From positions 62,001-126,000 of the forward strand of contig NZ_VOWJ01000031.1 of assembly GCF_008011665.1 (NCBI RefSeq): a DNA stretch of 64,000 nt, given 5' to 3'. Source of the stretch: Campylobacter volucris. Its GTDB lineage: Bacteria; Campylobacterota; Campylobacteria; Campylobacterales; Campylobacteraceae. Each line of letters opens with the position of its first letter. The stretch's first letter is position 1. Under the pieces are notes generated by a model. That model saw only the letters and a program-made list of their open reading frames with translations, was not told the DNA's origin and made no database searches. Positions 37,929 through 47,160 of the stretch are shown here, in pieces. The position numbers and the translations under genes are program-made.

Positions 37929-39751
37929 TGCGTTTGCGCTTAGTGATGATATTTATAGCTTCATTTTTTATACTTTTATTGGCAAGGGTGTATTATATTA
38001 GTATAAAATCTAATGTTTATTATGAAGAAATTGCAAAACAAAATTCTATCAAAATTCAACCCTTAGCATCTGATAGGGGTCAGATTTTAGATACAAAAGG
38101 CAGACCATTAGCAGTTAATAAACTTGGTTTTTCTATTTCTATTAAACCTTATTTATACATTAAAAAACAAAATAGAAATCTTTTAGATAAAGAATTACAA
38201 GTGATTGTTGAAGCTTTTCCTGATTTAAATATCACTAAGCTTAAAAGAGCTTATATAAAAGCAGATTCATATTATAATCAAGATTATATAGAAGTGGTTC
38301 CATTTATTGAATATGATGCCATGAATAAGCATTTTACAAAATTAAAATTGCGTGAGAATATACAAGTAAGCTCTACAACACAAAGATTTTATCCTTATGA
38401 TTCTTTGGCTAGTCATGTTATAGGATATGTTGGCAAAGCAAATTTAAACGATATGAATGAAAATGAGATAGCAAGACTTACAAGTTATATGGGTCGTAGT
38501 GGTATAGAGCGTTATTATAATGATATTTTACAAGGAGAAAAAGGAGAAAAAGTTAGCAAGGTTAATGCTTTAAATAAAGAAATAGAAGTTTTATCGCATA
38601 AAAAACCAACTTCAAGTAATATTGTATTGACTATTGATCTGGATTTGCAAGAATACCTAACTGAAATTTTTGAAGGCTTAGCTGGTGCAGCTATTATAAT
38701 GGATCTTAAAACAGGTGCTATTTTAGCAGCTGGTAGCTTTCCAGAATATAATTTAAATCCATTTGTAACAGGTCTCACTCAAGAAGAATGGAATAGTTTA
38801 TCTAATGATTTAAATCATCCTTTTACTAATAAGCTGATTAATGGTTTATATCCTCCAGGATCTGTTATTAAAATGGGTACAGCTTTAGCTTTTTTAAATA
38901 GTCATAAAATTAATGAACAACAAAAATTTTTATGTGATAGTAATTTTGAATTAGGTGGTAGAAAATTTAGATGCTGGAAAGCAATAGGTCATGGCTATGT
39001 TGATATGAATGATGCTATTAGAGAAAGCTGTGATGTGTATTTTTACAAAGGTGCATTAGAAGTTGGTATAGATTCTATTAGCTCTACTTTTGAAAAATTA
39101 GGTTTTGGTTCCAAAACAGGAGTGGATTTGCCAAATGAATTTATAGGCACAGTTCCAAGTAAAATTTGGAAAAAACAAAAATACAATCAACCATGGTATC
39201 AAGGAGAAACCTTAAATACCAGCATAGGGCAAGGAAATTTTTTAGCCACTCCTATGCAAGTAGCTAAATTTACAGCTATGATTGCTACTGCAAAATCCAT
39301 TACTCCGCATTTTTTAAAAAGCATTGACGATAATACCACCAAAATAAATTTTGATAACAATGAAAGTGTTTTTAGTACTTTTGAATTAGCAAAATTGCCT
39401 TTTTTAAGGCGTGCTATGTATGAGGTGGCACACGAAGAAGGTGGAACTACTGCAAGATATTTGAAAAATTCACCCGTCACTATAGCTGCTAAAACAGGAA
39501 CAGCTCAGGTCGTTGGAATTTCACAAAGTGAGAAAAGGCGTATTAAAGAAGAAGACTTAGAATATTTTTTAAGATCTCATGCTTGGATTACTTCTTATGC
39601 ACCTTATGAAAATCCACAATATGTTGTCGTTGTTTTGATAGAGCATGGCAAAAGTGGTAGTAATACAGGTGGTCCTATGCTTTTAAAAATTTATCAAAAA
39701 TTAATTGATTTAGGCTATATAGATAAAAAATTTCTTAAAAGAAAAACTTAG
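37928..39751 (+). CDS. mrdA: Penicillin-binding protein 2 (class B transpeptidase)
   Basis: Peptidoglycan transpeptidase of the elongation machinery. The 607 residues show an N-terminal membrane anchor (about 5-22), a PBP dimerisation domain (about 45-225) starting ASDRGQILD, and a transpeptidase domain with S312-V-I-K315 as active site, S-C-D in RESCDVYFY as the second motif, and K522-T-G. Two sequons (DDNTT with N469; DNNES with N478) lie on one exposed stretch. The stop overlaps the queA stop by 4 nt on the opposite strand. Confidence 0.93.
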   Translation: MRLRLVMIFIASFFILLLARVYYISIKSNVYYEEIAKQNSIKIQPLASDRGQILDTKGRPLAVNKLGFSISIKPYLYIKKQNRNLLDKELQVIVEAFPDLNITKLKRAYIKADSYYNQDYIEVVPFIEYDAMNKHFTKLKLRENIQVSSTTQRFYPYDSLASHVIGYVGKANLNDMNENEIARLTSYMGRSGIERYYNDILQGEKGEKVSKVNALNKEIEVLSHKKPTSSNIVLTIDLDLQEYLTEIFEGLAGAAIIMDLKTGAILAAGSFPEYNLNPFVTGLTQEEWNSLSNDLNHPFTNKLINGLYPPGSVIKMGTALAFLNSHKINEQQKFLCDSNFELGGRKFRCWKAIGHGYVDMNDAIRESCDVYFYKGALEVGIDSISSTFEKLGFGSKTGVDLPNEFIGTVPSKIWKKQKYNQPWYQGETLNTSIGQGNFLATPMQVAKFTAMIATAKSITPHFLKSIDDNTTKINFDNNESVFSTFELAKLPFLRRAMYEVAHEEGGTTARYLKNSPVTIAAKTGTAQVVGISQSEKRRIKEEDLEYFLRSHAWITSYAPYENPQYVVVVLIEHGKSGSNTGGPMLLKIYQKLIDLGYIDKKFLKRKT

Positions 39752-40767
39752 ATTATAAGCATACCATCACCATAAGAATAAAAACGATATTTATTTTTAA
39801 TTGCTTGAGTATAAATTTCTAAAGTTTTCTCTCTACCAATGAAAGCTGAAACAAGCATTATAAGAGTAGATTTTGGTAAGTGAAAATTTGTCAAAAGATA
39901 GTTTAATCTTTGAGGTTTATTATATGGATGTAAAAATAAATCACAAAATCCTTCTTTGATTTTATATCTTGAATAATACTCTATACATCTAGTTACTGTT
40001 GTACCTACACCTAATAATGCTTGATTAGAATCAATTATTTTGCAAGTTTCATCATTGATTTTAAAAAATTCTGAATGCATTTTGTGATCTTTTATATTAT
40101 CACATTCTACGCTTTTGAAAGTTCCTGCTCCAACATGCAGTGTGATAGTATGTATGTTATGATTTTTTTTTAATTGTTTAATCATATCTTCACTAAAATG
40201 TAAGCTCGCAGTTGGTGCAGCCACTGCTCCTTTTTTATCTGCAAAAATGCTTTGATAATTGATACTATCACTATTTTCATCAGCTCTTTTTATATAAGGA
40301 GGTAAGGGTATATGACCTATGTGATCTAATATATCAAAAACCTCTTGATGGTTGAGTTTTTTTTGATGGGTAAAAAATTCTACAATTCTTGTGCCATCGT
40401 TGTTTAATTGTAGTATTTTAGCTTGTAAATTTTGCTCAAAATATAGAATTTGATCTTTTTTAACCTTGCCTCTAATTTGTACTAAAAAGCTATCATTTGC
40501 AAAAGGATTATTTATAAAAAGTTCTATTTTGCTACCTGTATCTTTATGGCCATAAATTCTTGCTTTGATTACTTTAGTGTCATTAAAAATGATATCACAT
40601 TGGGGCAATATGGAATTTAAATCTTTAAAATATAGATGTGAAATTTGATCTTTTTTTCTTTCATACACTAAAAGTCTTGCATTTTCTTTGGGTAAAATAG
40701 GAAAATTAGCTATTAATTCATTAGGCAAGCTATAATTATAATTTGAAAGTAAAAAATCTTCATTCAT
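39748..40767 (-). CDS. queA: S-adenosylmethionine:tRNA ribosyltransferase-isomerase
   Basis: Builds epoxyqueuosine in the wobble base of GUN tRNAs. The 339 residues contain FNDTKVIKARI (about 57-67), GAVAAPTASLHFSEDM (about 178-193) and HVGAGTFKSVECDNIKDHKMHSE in pieces, all characteristic of QueA. It is the last gene of the tatB-tatC-queA minus-strand run, overlapping tatC by 8 nt. Confidence 0.95.
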   Translation of the reverse strand: MNEDFLLSNYNYSLPNELIANFPILPKENARLLVYERKKDQISHLYFKDLNSILPQCDIIFNDTKVIKARIYGHKDTGSKIELFINNPFANDSFLVQIRGKVKKDQILYFEQNLQAKILQLNNDGTRIVEFFTHQKKLNHQEVFDILDHIGHIPLPPYIKRADENSDSINYQSIFADKKGAVAAPTASLHFSEDMIKQLKKNHNIHTITLHVGAGTFKSVECDNIKDHKMHSEFFKINDETCKIIDSNQALLGVGTTVTRCIEYYSRYKIKEGFCDLFLHPYNKPQRLNYLLTNFHLPKSTLIMLVSAFIGREKTLEIYTQAIKNKYRFYSYGDGMLII

Positions 40768-41494
40768 TGTTATCTTTTTTGCTTGGATTTACTTTTTTTG
40801 CTATATAGATGGATAAACCATAAAGCCCACATAATGGAAGTGCCATTAAAAATTGTGAGATAATATCAGGTGGAGTCATCATAGCAGCAAAGACAAATAT
40901 AATTAAAACTGAAACTCTAAAATGCTTTTTTAAAAATTCATCATCTATTAGTCCAAGTTTTGCAAAGAAAAAAGTAATCACAGGCATTTCAAAAGCTAAG
41001 CCAAATGCTATGATTAATTTTGTAAAAAATCCCACATAAAGCCCTATGCTAATTAAAGGTTTAAAATCTTGAGTTTGCACGCCAAAATCAACCAAAAATT
41101 TAAATGCCAATGGTATGACTATATAGTAACAAAATAAAGCTCCAAGTGTAAACATAATACTTGCAAAACTCACAAAAGGAATGACAAGTTTTTTTTCATT
41201 ATCATAAAGTCCTGGCGCTACAAATTTCCAAAATTGCCAAAAAATTACTGGTAAAGACAATAAAAATGCCGTAAAAAAAGAAACTTTCATAGCTGTGAAT
41301 AATGGCTCTTGTAACTCCACAAAGGTCATTTGCTTAGAAATTTCAGGCAAAACTGCTTCAACAGGAGCTTTTAATATATCAATGATGTATTCATTAAAAG
41401 CAAAACAAGCAAAAAACATTACCACAACACATACTACGCTTATAAATAATCTTTTTCTAAGTTCGACTAAATGAGGTTTTAATTCTTCAAACAT
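40760..41494 (-). CDS. tatC: Twin-arginine translocase subunit TatC
   Basis: Core receptor of the Tat pathway for folded proteins. The 244 residues have six predicted membrane helices, starting with HLVELRKRLFIS. FVELQEPLFTAMKVSFF and FEMPVITFFFAKLGL (with the conserved acidic residue) are TatC signatures. It follows tatB by 2 nt. TatA is not in the window. Confidence 0.96.
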   Translation of the reverse strand: MFEELKPHLVELRKRLFISVVCVVVMFFACFAFNEYIIDILKAPVEAVLPEISKQMTFVELQEPLFTAMKVSFFTAFLLSLPVIFWQFWKFVAPGLYDNEKKLVIPFVSFASIMFTLGALFCYYIVIPLAFKFLVDFGVQTQDFKPLISIGLYVGFFTKLIIAFGLAFEMPVITFFFAKLGLIDDEFLKKHFRVSVLIIFVFAAMMTPPDIISQFLMALPLCGLYGLSIYIAKKVNPSKKDNNE

Positions 41495-41496
41495 TT

Positions 41497-41880
41497 TTAG
41501 CTTTCTAATTTTTGAGTATTTTCTTTTGTGTTATTTTGAATTTTTGATAAATTTTGTATATTATCTTCTAAATTTTCTTTTTGTTCTTTTATTTCTTTAG
41601 TGTTATTTAATATATCTTCTTTAAGTTGATCAAATTCTTCAAAGCTTAATTTTTTACGGATATTTTCATTGGTTTGAGAAAATTCATCTTTGTATTTTTG
41701 AGCTTCATCTTTTAATTCTGCTATTTTTAATTCTTTATTGATACTTGCTTTTGCTTCGTCAATATTACTTTTTAGCGCTTTTATGATTTTTGCTATTTCT
41801 ACTATGGTTGAAGGTAGTTTTTCTGGCCCAAGCACTAAAATAGCTATAACTAAAACAACTATAATTTCGCCAAAACTCAT
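41497..41880 (-). CDS. tatB: Twin-arginine translocase subunit TatB
   Basis: Single-span Tat subunit that binds signal peptides with TatC. From the ATG at 41880 it has 127 residues: membrane helix at about 2-20 (MSFGEIIVVLVIAILVLGP), conserved GPEKLP hinge, amphipathic helix and a long charged coiled-coil tail. An upstream in-frame ATG at 41916 would add 12 polar residues before the helix, which is atypical, while GAAGAA precedes 41880. It is coupled to tatC (2-nt gap). Confidence 0.88.
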   Translation of the reverse strand: MSFGEIIVVLVIAILVLGPEKLPSTIVEIAKIIKALKSNIDEAKASINKELKIAELKDEAQKYKDEFSQTNENIRKKLSFEEFDQLKEDILNNTKEIKEQKENLEDNIQNLSKIQNNTKENTQKLES

Positions 41881-42034
41881 AGTCAATTCTTCTTTCAATT
41901 TAAAATCTTTATGCATTTTACATAAAATTACTTAAAAATTTTATTACTTAAATATAATTAATATTAAATACAAAAAAAGAAAAATAAAAATTGTAATATT
42001 TTGGTTATTGAATTAAAAATTTATATGAATAAAA

Positions 42035-43084
42035 CTAAGTGCTAATATATAATGCAAGCTCATCACTTAAAAGGAAATTAGTATTATAAAAAAATCCATT
42101 TTTATAAATTAATTTGCCTTTCTTGCTAAGAAATAAAGCCTTTTCTTTTTCTGATGTTTTTAATCTTTTCTCATCTACTCCTATAATACTTCTAAGTCCT
42201 AAAAATAAATGTTCTAAATTTAAATCATTCTGATTTAAATTTTCTATTTCTCTAAAAGTAGGGTTTGTTATATATTCTTTTAAATTTTTTTTAGTGTAAA
42301 ATCTTTGGTTTTTTAAAAAACCCACTGCACTTAAACCACATCCTATATAGTCTTTTCCTTGCCAATAAGCAAGATTATGCTTACAAATTTTTCCAAAATT
42401 GCTAATTTCGTATTGATTAAACCCTAAATTTTTTATATTTTGTATAAAATATTTTGCAAGTCTTGGCGCGTTTTTTTTATAATGAAATTTTTTAGCAAAT
42501 TTAGTTTTTTCTTCTATTGTAAGATTATAAGCACTTACATGGGTGATATCTAATAACGATAAATTAGTAATTTCATAATCTAACATTTTAGCATTATCTA
42601 ATTTTGTATCATAAATTAAATCTATATTGATATTTACAAATCCTGCTTTTTTAGCATTTTCTATGCTGGTAAAAATGCTTTTTTTATCATGATTTCTTCC
42701 TAAAAATTGTAATTTTTTTTCATTAAAGCTTTGAGCTCCAAAAGAAATACGATTTATATTTAAATTTCTCATTTCTTTAAGCCATGTAAAATTGCTTGAA
42801 CTTGGATTAGCTTCTATGGTAATTTCTACATTTTCTTCTACAAATTCATTTAATAAAATAAAAATTTTTTCATAAAATTTAGCATCTATAAGACTTGGTG
42901 TGCCACCACCTATAAAAATGGTTTTTATACTTTTTTTATTAATTTTAAAAAAAATAATTTTGTCTTTAATGTCTTCAATAAGAGCTTTAAGATATGCTGC
43001 TTCATAATCTTGTTTTTTTAAAGATGTAAAAGAGCAATAAAAACACTTGCTTTGACAAAATGGTATATGTATATATAAATGCAT
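42035..43084 (-). CDS. hemW: HemW-like radical SAM heme chaperone
   Basis: A 349-residue radical SAM protein. The 4Fe-4S motif is C10-x3-C14-x2-C17 in PFCQSKCFYC, followed by FIGGGTPSLI and IEANPSS, the HemN/HemW core. It lacks the long N-terminal extension and extra cysteine of true oxygen-independent coproporphyrinogen oxidase HemN, so the HemW (heme chaperone) reading is favoured. It diverges from nudH and is separated from tatB by about 154 nt of AT-rich DNA without an obvious hairpin. Confidence 0.85.
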   Translation of the reverse strand: MHLYIHIPFCQSKCFYCSFTSLKKQDYEAAYLKALIEDIKDKIIFFKINKKSIKTIFIGGGTPSLIDAKFYEKIFILLNEFVEENVEITIEANPSSSNFTWLKEMRNLNINRISFGAQSFNEKKLQFLGRNHDKKSIFTSIENAKKAGFVNINIDLIYDTKLDNAKMLDYEITNLSLLDITHVSAYNLTIEEKTKFAKKFHYKKNAPRLAKYFIQNIKNLGFNQYEISNFGKICKHNLAYWQGKDYIGCGLSAVGFLKNQRFYTKKNLKEYITNPTFREIENLNQNDLNLEHLFLGLRSIIGVDEKRLKTSEKEKALFLSKKGKLIYKNGFFYNTNFLLSDELALYIST

Positions 43085-43166
43085 AAAAACTTCTTTAAAA
43101 TATAATAATAGATTTGATATTTTTTGTTAGAATTATATTATATTTCAAGCTAAGGATAAGAAAACT

Positions 43167-43637
43167 ATGGAAAAAGAAAAAAAATACAGGCCTAATGTCG
43201 CTGCTGTGGTGCTGTCATCGGCTTATCCTTTTGAATGTAAAATTTTGCTTGCAAAGCGTAATGATATGGAAGATGTTTGGCAGTTTCCACAAGGTGGAAT
43301 CGATGAAGGAGAAAGTGCTAAACTTGCCTTAATGAGAGAGCTAAAAGAAGAAATAGGCACAGATGAAATTGAAATTTTGGCCGAATTTCCCGAATGGATA
43401 AACTATGATTTTCCTGTTAAAGTTGCACAAAAAATGTATCCTTATGATGGTCAGAGTCAAAAATATTTTCTAGTAAGATTGAAGGCAAATGCAAAAGTAA
43501 ATTTAAACACTAAAGAACCTGAATTTGATGCATATAAATTTGTTTCTTTAGATGATGTGTTTAAGATTACTAATCATTTTAAAAAACCTATTTATTTTAA
43601 GGTTTTAAAATACTTTAAAGAAGGAGGATATCTTTAA
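43167..43637 (+). CDS. nudH: RNA pyrophosphohydrolase / dinucleoside polyphosphate hydrolase (Nudix)
   Basis: Nudix hydrolase of 156 residues. The Nudix box G-x5-E-x7-R-E-x2-E-E-x-G spans about residues 43-64 (GGIDEGES...RELKEEIG). The N-terminal YRPNVAAVVL and WQFPQGGI place it in the RppH/NudH group, which removes pyrophosphate from RNA 5' ends or splits Ap4A. Start has AAGGATAAG upstream. It overlaps lysC by one base. Confidence 0.9.
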   Translation: MEKEKKYRPNVAAVVLSSAYPFECKILLAKRNDMEDVWQFPQGGIDEGESAKLALMRELKEEIGTDEIEILAEFPEWINYDFPVKVAQKMYPYDGQSQKYFLVRLKANAKVNLNTKEPEFDAYKFVSLDDVFKITNHFKKPIYFKVLKYFKEGGYL

Positions 43638-44839
43638 TGTTGATTGTTCAAAAGTATGGCGGTACTAGTGTCGGCACTCTTGATCGTATAGATGAAGTTG
43701 CTAAAAGAGTTGCAAAAAGCAAAAAAAATTGCGATAAATTAGTAGTGGTAGTTTCTGCTATGAGTGGTGTTACAAATGAATTGATTGAATTTGCTCATCA
43801 TTTTAGTAAGAATCCTTCAGGTCGCGAGATGGATATGCTTTTAAGTAGTGGTGAGCGTGTAACTTCATCATTACTTGCAATTGCACTAAATGAAATGGGT
43901 TTAAAAGCTGTAGCTTTTTCAGGGCGTAATGCTGGGATTATCACAGATGATGTTTATACTAAAGCAAGAATTGAGCATATTGATACGACAAATATAAATA
44001 AAGCATTGGAAGAAGATTATATAGTTGTAGTGGCTGGTTTTCAAGGTATTGATAAAATGGGTAATGTTACAACTTTAGGTCGTGGTGGAAGTGATTTAAG
44101 TGCTGTTGTATTAGCAGGAGCTTTAGATGCAGATTTATGTGAAATTTATACAGATGTCGATGGAGTATATACTACTGATCCTAGAATAGAACCAAAGGCT
44201 AAAAAACTAGATAAAATTTCTTATGAAGAAATGCTAGAACTTGCAAGTTTAGGTGCTAAAGTTTTGCAAAATCGCTCTGTTGAACTTGCAAAAAAATTAA
44301 ATGTCAAATTAGTAACGCGAAGCAGTTTTAATGAAAATGAAGGAACTATTATCACTAAGGAGGATAGCATGGAAAAAGCTTTGGTAAGCGGGATTGCATT
44401 AGATAAAAATCAAGCAAGAATTACTTTAAGAAATATAAATGATAAGCCAGGTATTGCTGCTGAAATTTTTGAAACTTTAGCAAATGAGAATATAAATGTT
44501 GATATGATTATACAAAATGCAGGAGTTGATGGAGCTACAAATTTAAGTTTTACCGTGCCAGAAAATGAACTTGATCTTGCAACTAATGCAGTTAAAAAAA
44601 TTCTTGGAGAAAATACTTTTATAGAAACTGATAGTGCTGTAGTGAAAGTTTCAGTTGTTGGAGTTGGTATGAAATCTCACTCAGGAGTAGCTTCAGCAGC
44701 ATTTAAAGCCTTAGCAAGTGAAAATATTAATATACAGATGATCTCTACTAGTGAAATTAAAATTTCAGTGATCGTGCATGAAAAATATGGCGAGTTAGCT
44801 GTAAGAGTATTACATGAAGTTTATAAATTAGATGTATAA
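43637..44839 (+). CDS. lysC: Aspartokinase
   Basis: Phosphorylates aspartate, the entry to lysine, threonine and methionine synthesis. The 400 residues begin VQKYGGTSVG, contain SSGERVTSSLLA, TLGRGGSDLSAV and DVDGVYTTDPR, and end with two ACT domains (about 260-400) for feedback control. No lysine riboswitch is possible upstream because nudH abuts it. It is followed directly by hobA. Confidence 0.96.
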   Translation: MLIVQKYGGTSVGTLDRIDEVAKRVAKSKKNCDKLVVVVSAMSGVTNELIEFAHHFSKNPSGREMDMLLSSGERVTSSLLAIALNEMGLKAVAFSGRNAGIITDDVYTKARIEHIDTTNINKALEEDYIVVVAGFQGIDKMGNVTTLGRGGSDLSAVVLAGALDADLCEIYTDVDGVYTTDPRIEPKAKKLDKISYEEMLELASLGAKVLQNRSVELAKKLNVKLVTRSSFNENEGTIITKEDSMEKALVSGIALDKNQARITLRNINDKPGIAAEIFETLANENINVDMIIQNAGVDGATNLSFTVPENELDLATNAVKKILGENTFIETDSAVVKVSVVGVGMKSHSGVASAAFKALASENINIQMISTSEIKISVIVHEKYGELAVRVLHEVYKLDV

Positions 44840-45376
44840 ATGAGTAATAGTTTTTTAAAATTTACTTTAGAGCAAATCAGACAAAGCGGTGCTTATATGA
44901 GTTGGCTAGAAGAAAGGCGTTTAGAGTGGTCGCCTTTGATCGCTTCAAAACTTTCTTTATTGCTGCAAGGTTATACTTTTGTGATGATTACAGATGAACA
45001 AAGAACTTGGTTTGAAGAATATTTTTTAAGCAAAATTAATGCTAATAATGTTAGACCTTATGTGCCTTTTGTATCTTTAAAAGGAATTTATCATAAAACA
45101 TGCAAAAATCAAGAAGATATAGCCTTACTTAATGATCTTTTAAGTATATCTTTTCCTAATGGCTATGTATATTTTTATATAGGTAAAAATTCAGACTTTA
45201 AATCCCAAATTGCAAGATCTAAAGAAGATAGTCTATTGTGGTTGTTTGATGAGCAATTGCAAAATAGTTTTTTTCTCTCATCTAACGATAAAGAGCTTGA
45301 TTTTAAACTTATATCTTTATATAAGATTTTTGATAAGAGTTTAGATGCTGCGATTTTTTCTAAGGTAGAAATTTGA
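44840..45376 (+). CDS. hobA: DnaA initiator-associating protein HobA
   Basis: A 178-residue epsilonproteobacterial replication-initiation factor that tetramerises and organises DnaA at oriC, functionally like DiaA. Its features are W-x-EERR-x-EWSPLI near residues 19-30, LLLQGYTFVMITDEQRTWFE, and a SIS-like alpha/beta fold. It starts immediately after lysC and its stop overlaps the next gene's TTG start. The role is from the Helicobacter/Campylobacter family. Confidence 0.87.
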   Translation: MSNSFLKFTLEQIRQSGAYMSWLEERRLEWSPLIASKLSLLLQGYTFVMITDEQRTWFEEYFLSKINANNVRPYVPFVSLKGIYHKTCKNQEDIALLNDLLSISFPNGYVYFYIGKNSDFKSQIARSKEDSLLWLFDEQLQNSFFLSSNDKELDFKLISLYKIFDKSLDAAIFSKVEI

Positions 45377-46029
45377 ATCTTAGAAATAAAATCATAATAC
45401 ATAATGATTTTGATTTTATACAAGAAAAGCTTATCAGTGAATTTGGTATAAAAAATTTAAAATTTTTTATACCAAAAAATCCTGATATGGAATTAAGGTT
45501 AAACGATGCAACTTATGATAAAAATTCCCAAGCAACCGCAAAAGCTATCATGAAAGAAAGCTATATTGCTGAAGCAAATGCAAAAATTATAGTTATAATG
45601 GCAAAATCTTTTCGTGATGAAGCACAAAATTTTTTACTAAAACTTTTTGAAGAGCCTCCAAAAAATGTTTATTTTATCATAGTAGCTCCTTCTAAAAATG
45701 TATTTTTACCAACGGTTTTATCAAGATTTATCATAGAAAAATATAAAATTCAAAAAGAAAGAATGGTTTTAAATTTAAATTTGCAAAAAATGGATTTAGC
45801 TAGTATTTTAAATTTTTTAAAAAAATACGAAAATATAGATAAAAATGAATGTTTAGATTTGCTTGATGCTTTAAGCTATGAATGCTTTAAACAAGATATT
45901 AAATTAAAAGATAATGAGATTGATTTTTTTTATAAAGCTTATAAGCTTGTTAAGTTAAACGCTAAACCATCTATTTTGCTAAGCACGATTGCATTAATGT
46001 TGTATGAGAGAAAAAATGAAAATCTTTAA
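45373..46029 (+). CDS. holB: DNA polymerase III delta-prime-like subunit, short
   Basis: A 218-residue protein resembling the clamp-loader delta-prime core, with MAKSFRDEAQNFLLKLFEEPP and LPTVLSRF matching the EEPP and SRx motifs. It lacks a recognisable P-loop and is about a third shorter than E. coli HolB, keeping little of the C-terminal collar domain. Start is TTG at 45373, overlapping the hobA stop. Its neighbours (hobA, ligA) are also replication genes. The assignment is moderate. Confidence 0.72.
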   Translation: MNLRNKIIIHNDFDFIQEKLISEFGIKNLKFFIPKNPDMELRLNDATYDKNSQATAKAIMKESYIAEANAKIIVIMAKSFRDEAQNFLLKLFEEPPKNVYFIIVAPSKNVFLPTVLSRFIIEKYKIQKERMVLNLNLQKMDLASILNFLKKYENIDKNECLDLLDALSYECFKQDIKLKDNEIDFFYKAYKLVKLNAKPSILLSTIALMLYERKNENL

Positions 46030-47158
46030 AATTAATCCAAATACAGATTTTAACGAGATTTGTAATATAATCAAGCCTCATAAAATGGGTCAAAAAATAA
46101 TGAGTCAAAAAAGCAAAATTCATTTTTTTTTGATTAAAGATATTAAAGCACCTGCTGCAAATATATTAAAGCAAGATGCATTAAGAGTAGGTGCTGAACT
46201 TATCACTCATAAAGAAGTAATACTTGCAAAAGAGTATTCTAATGCACTTTTAATGGCTACTCAAGAACAAATTGCAAAATTAATAGAAAAAGAAAAAATG
46301 CAAGATTTTAAGCTCAAAGAATTAGCAAATTTTTTAAAAATTAATTTTTTAAAACCTAAAAAAGCTAAGCTTATGGGAGTTATTAATATCAATGAAGATA
46401 GTTTTAATCCACAAAGTAGAGCAAAAGAAAGTGAAGTTTTGCAAAAAATCACGCAAATTATTGAGCAAGGTGCTGATTATATAGATATAGGTGCGGTTTC
46501 TTCAAGACCTGGTAGTGTATATTGTGGAAAGGAAGAAGAATTTAAGCGTTTGAAAAATACTCTTGATATGATTTATCAAGAAAATCTTTACAATCAATGT
46601 ATTTTTAGTTTAGATAGCTTTGATGAGTATTGTTTAGAATATGCTTTAGATAAAGGTTTTAAATTGATTAATGACATAAGTGGTTTAAAAAATGAAAATT
46701 TAGCTAAACTCGCGCTAAAATATAAAGCTACTTATATGCTAATGCATATGCAAAATACTCCGCAAAATATGCAAGATAATCCACACTATGAAGATGTATT
46801 AGCTGAACTTGATGATTTTTTTACTCAAAAATTAGCTATTTTAGAACGATTTGGTGTTAAAGATGTGATTTTAGATGTCGGTATAGGTTTTGGTAAAAGT
46901 CCTTGGCATAATATGATGCTAATTAAGCATTTAGAGCATTTTTTGTATTTTGAAAAAGAACTTTTAATCGGTGCTAGTAGAAAAAGTGTGATTAATGCTT
47001 ATTTTCCTAGCGATGTAGAAAATAGACTTGCTGGGAGTTTGTATTTGCATTTAGAGGCTTTTAAAAATGGGGCAAGCATTTTAAGAGTGCATGATATATA
47101 TGAACACAAACAAATGTTTGAACTTGTAAAAGTTATGGATGAACTTTCTTTGGAGTGA
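46016..47158 (+). CDS. folP: Dihydropteroate synthase with N-terminal extension
   Basis: Joins p-aminobenzoate to the pterin diphosphate in folate synthesis. The TIM-barrel domain begins near residue 115 with MGVININEDSFNPQSR, then YIDIGAVSSRPG, LINDISGL and a late GASRKSVI. About 110 N-terminal residues precede the core, an extension typical of Campylobacter FolP. The ATG at 46016 follows GAGAG and gives 380 residues; an ATG 12 nt upstream is also possible. It overlaps the holB end. Confidence 0.92.
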   Translation: MKIFKINPNTDFNEICNIIKPHKMGQKIMSQKSKIHFFLIKDIKAPAANILKQDALRVGAELITHKEVILAKEYSNALLMATQEQIAKLIEKEKMQDFKLKELANFLKINFLKPKKAKLMGVININEDSFNPQSRAKESEVLQKITQIIEQGADYIDIGAVSSRPGSVYCGKEEEFKRLKNTLDMIYQENLYNQCIFSLDSFDEYCLEYALDKGFKLINDISGLKNENLAKLALKYKATYMLMHMQNTPQNMQDNPHYEDVLAELDDFFTQKLAILERFGVKDVILDVGIGFGKSPWHNMMLIKHLEHFLYFEKELLIGASRKSVINAYFPSDVENRLAGSLYLHLEAFKNGASILRVHDIYEHKQMFELVKVMDELSLE

Positions 47159-47160
47159 AA

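Noticed and set aside
42035-43084. Oxygen-independent coproporphyrinogen oxidase HemN
   Set aside because: At 349 residues it lacks the HemN N-terminal extension with its extra cysteine; HemW fits better.
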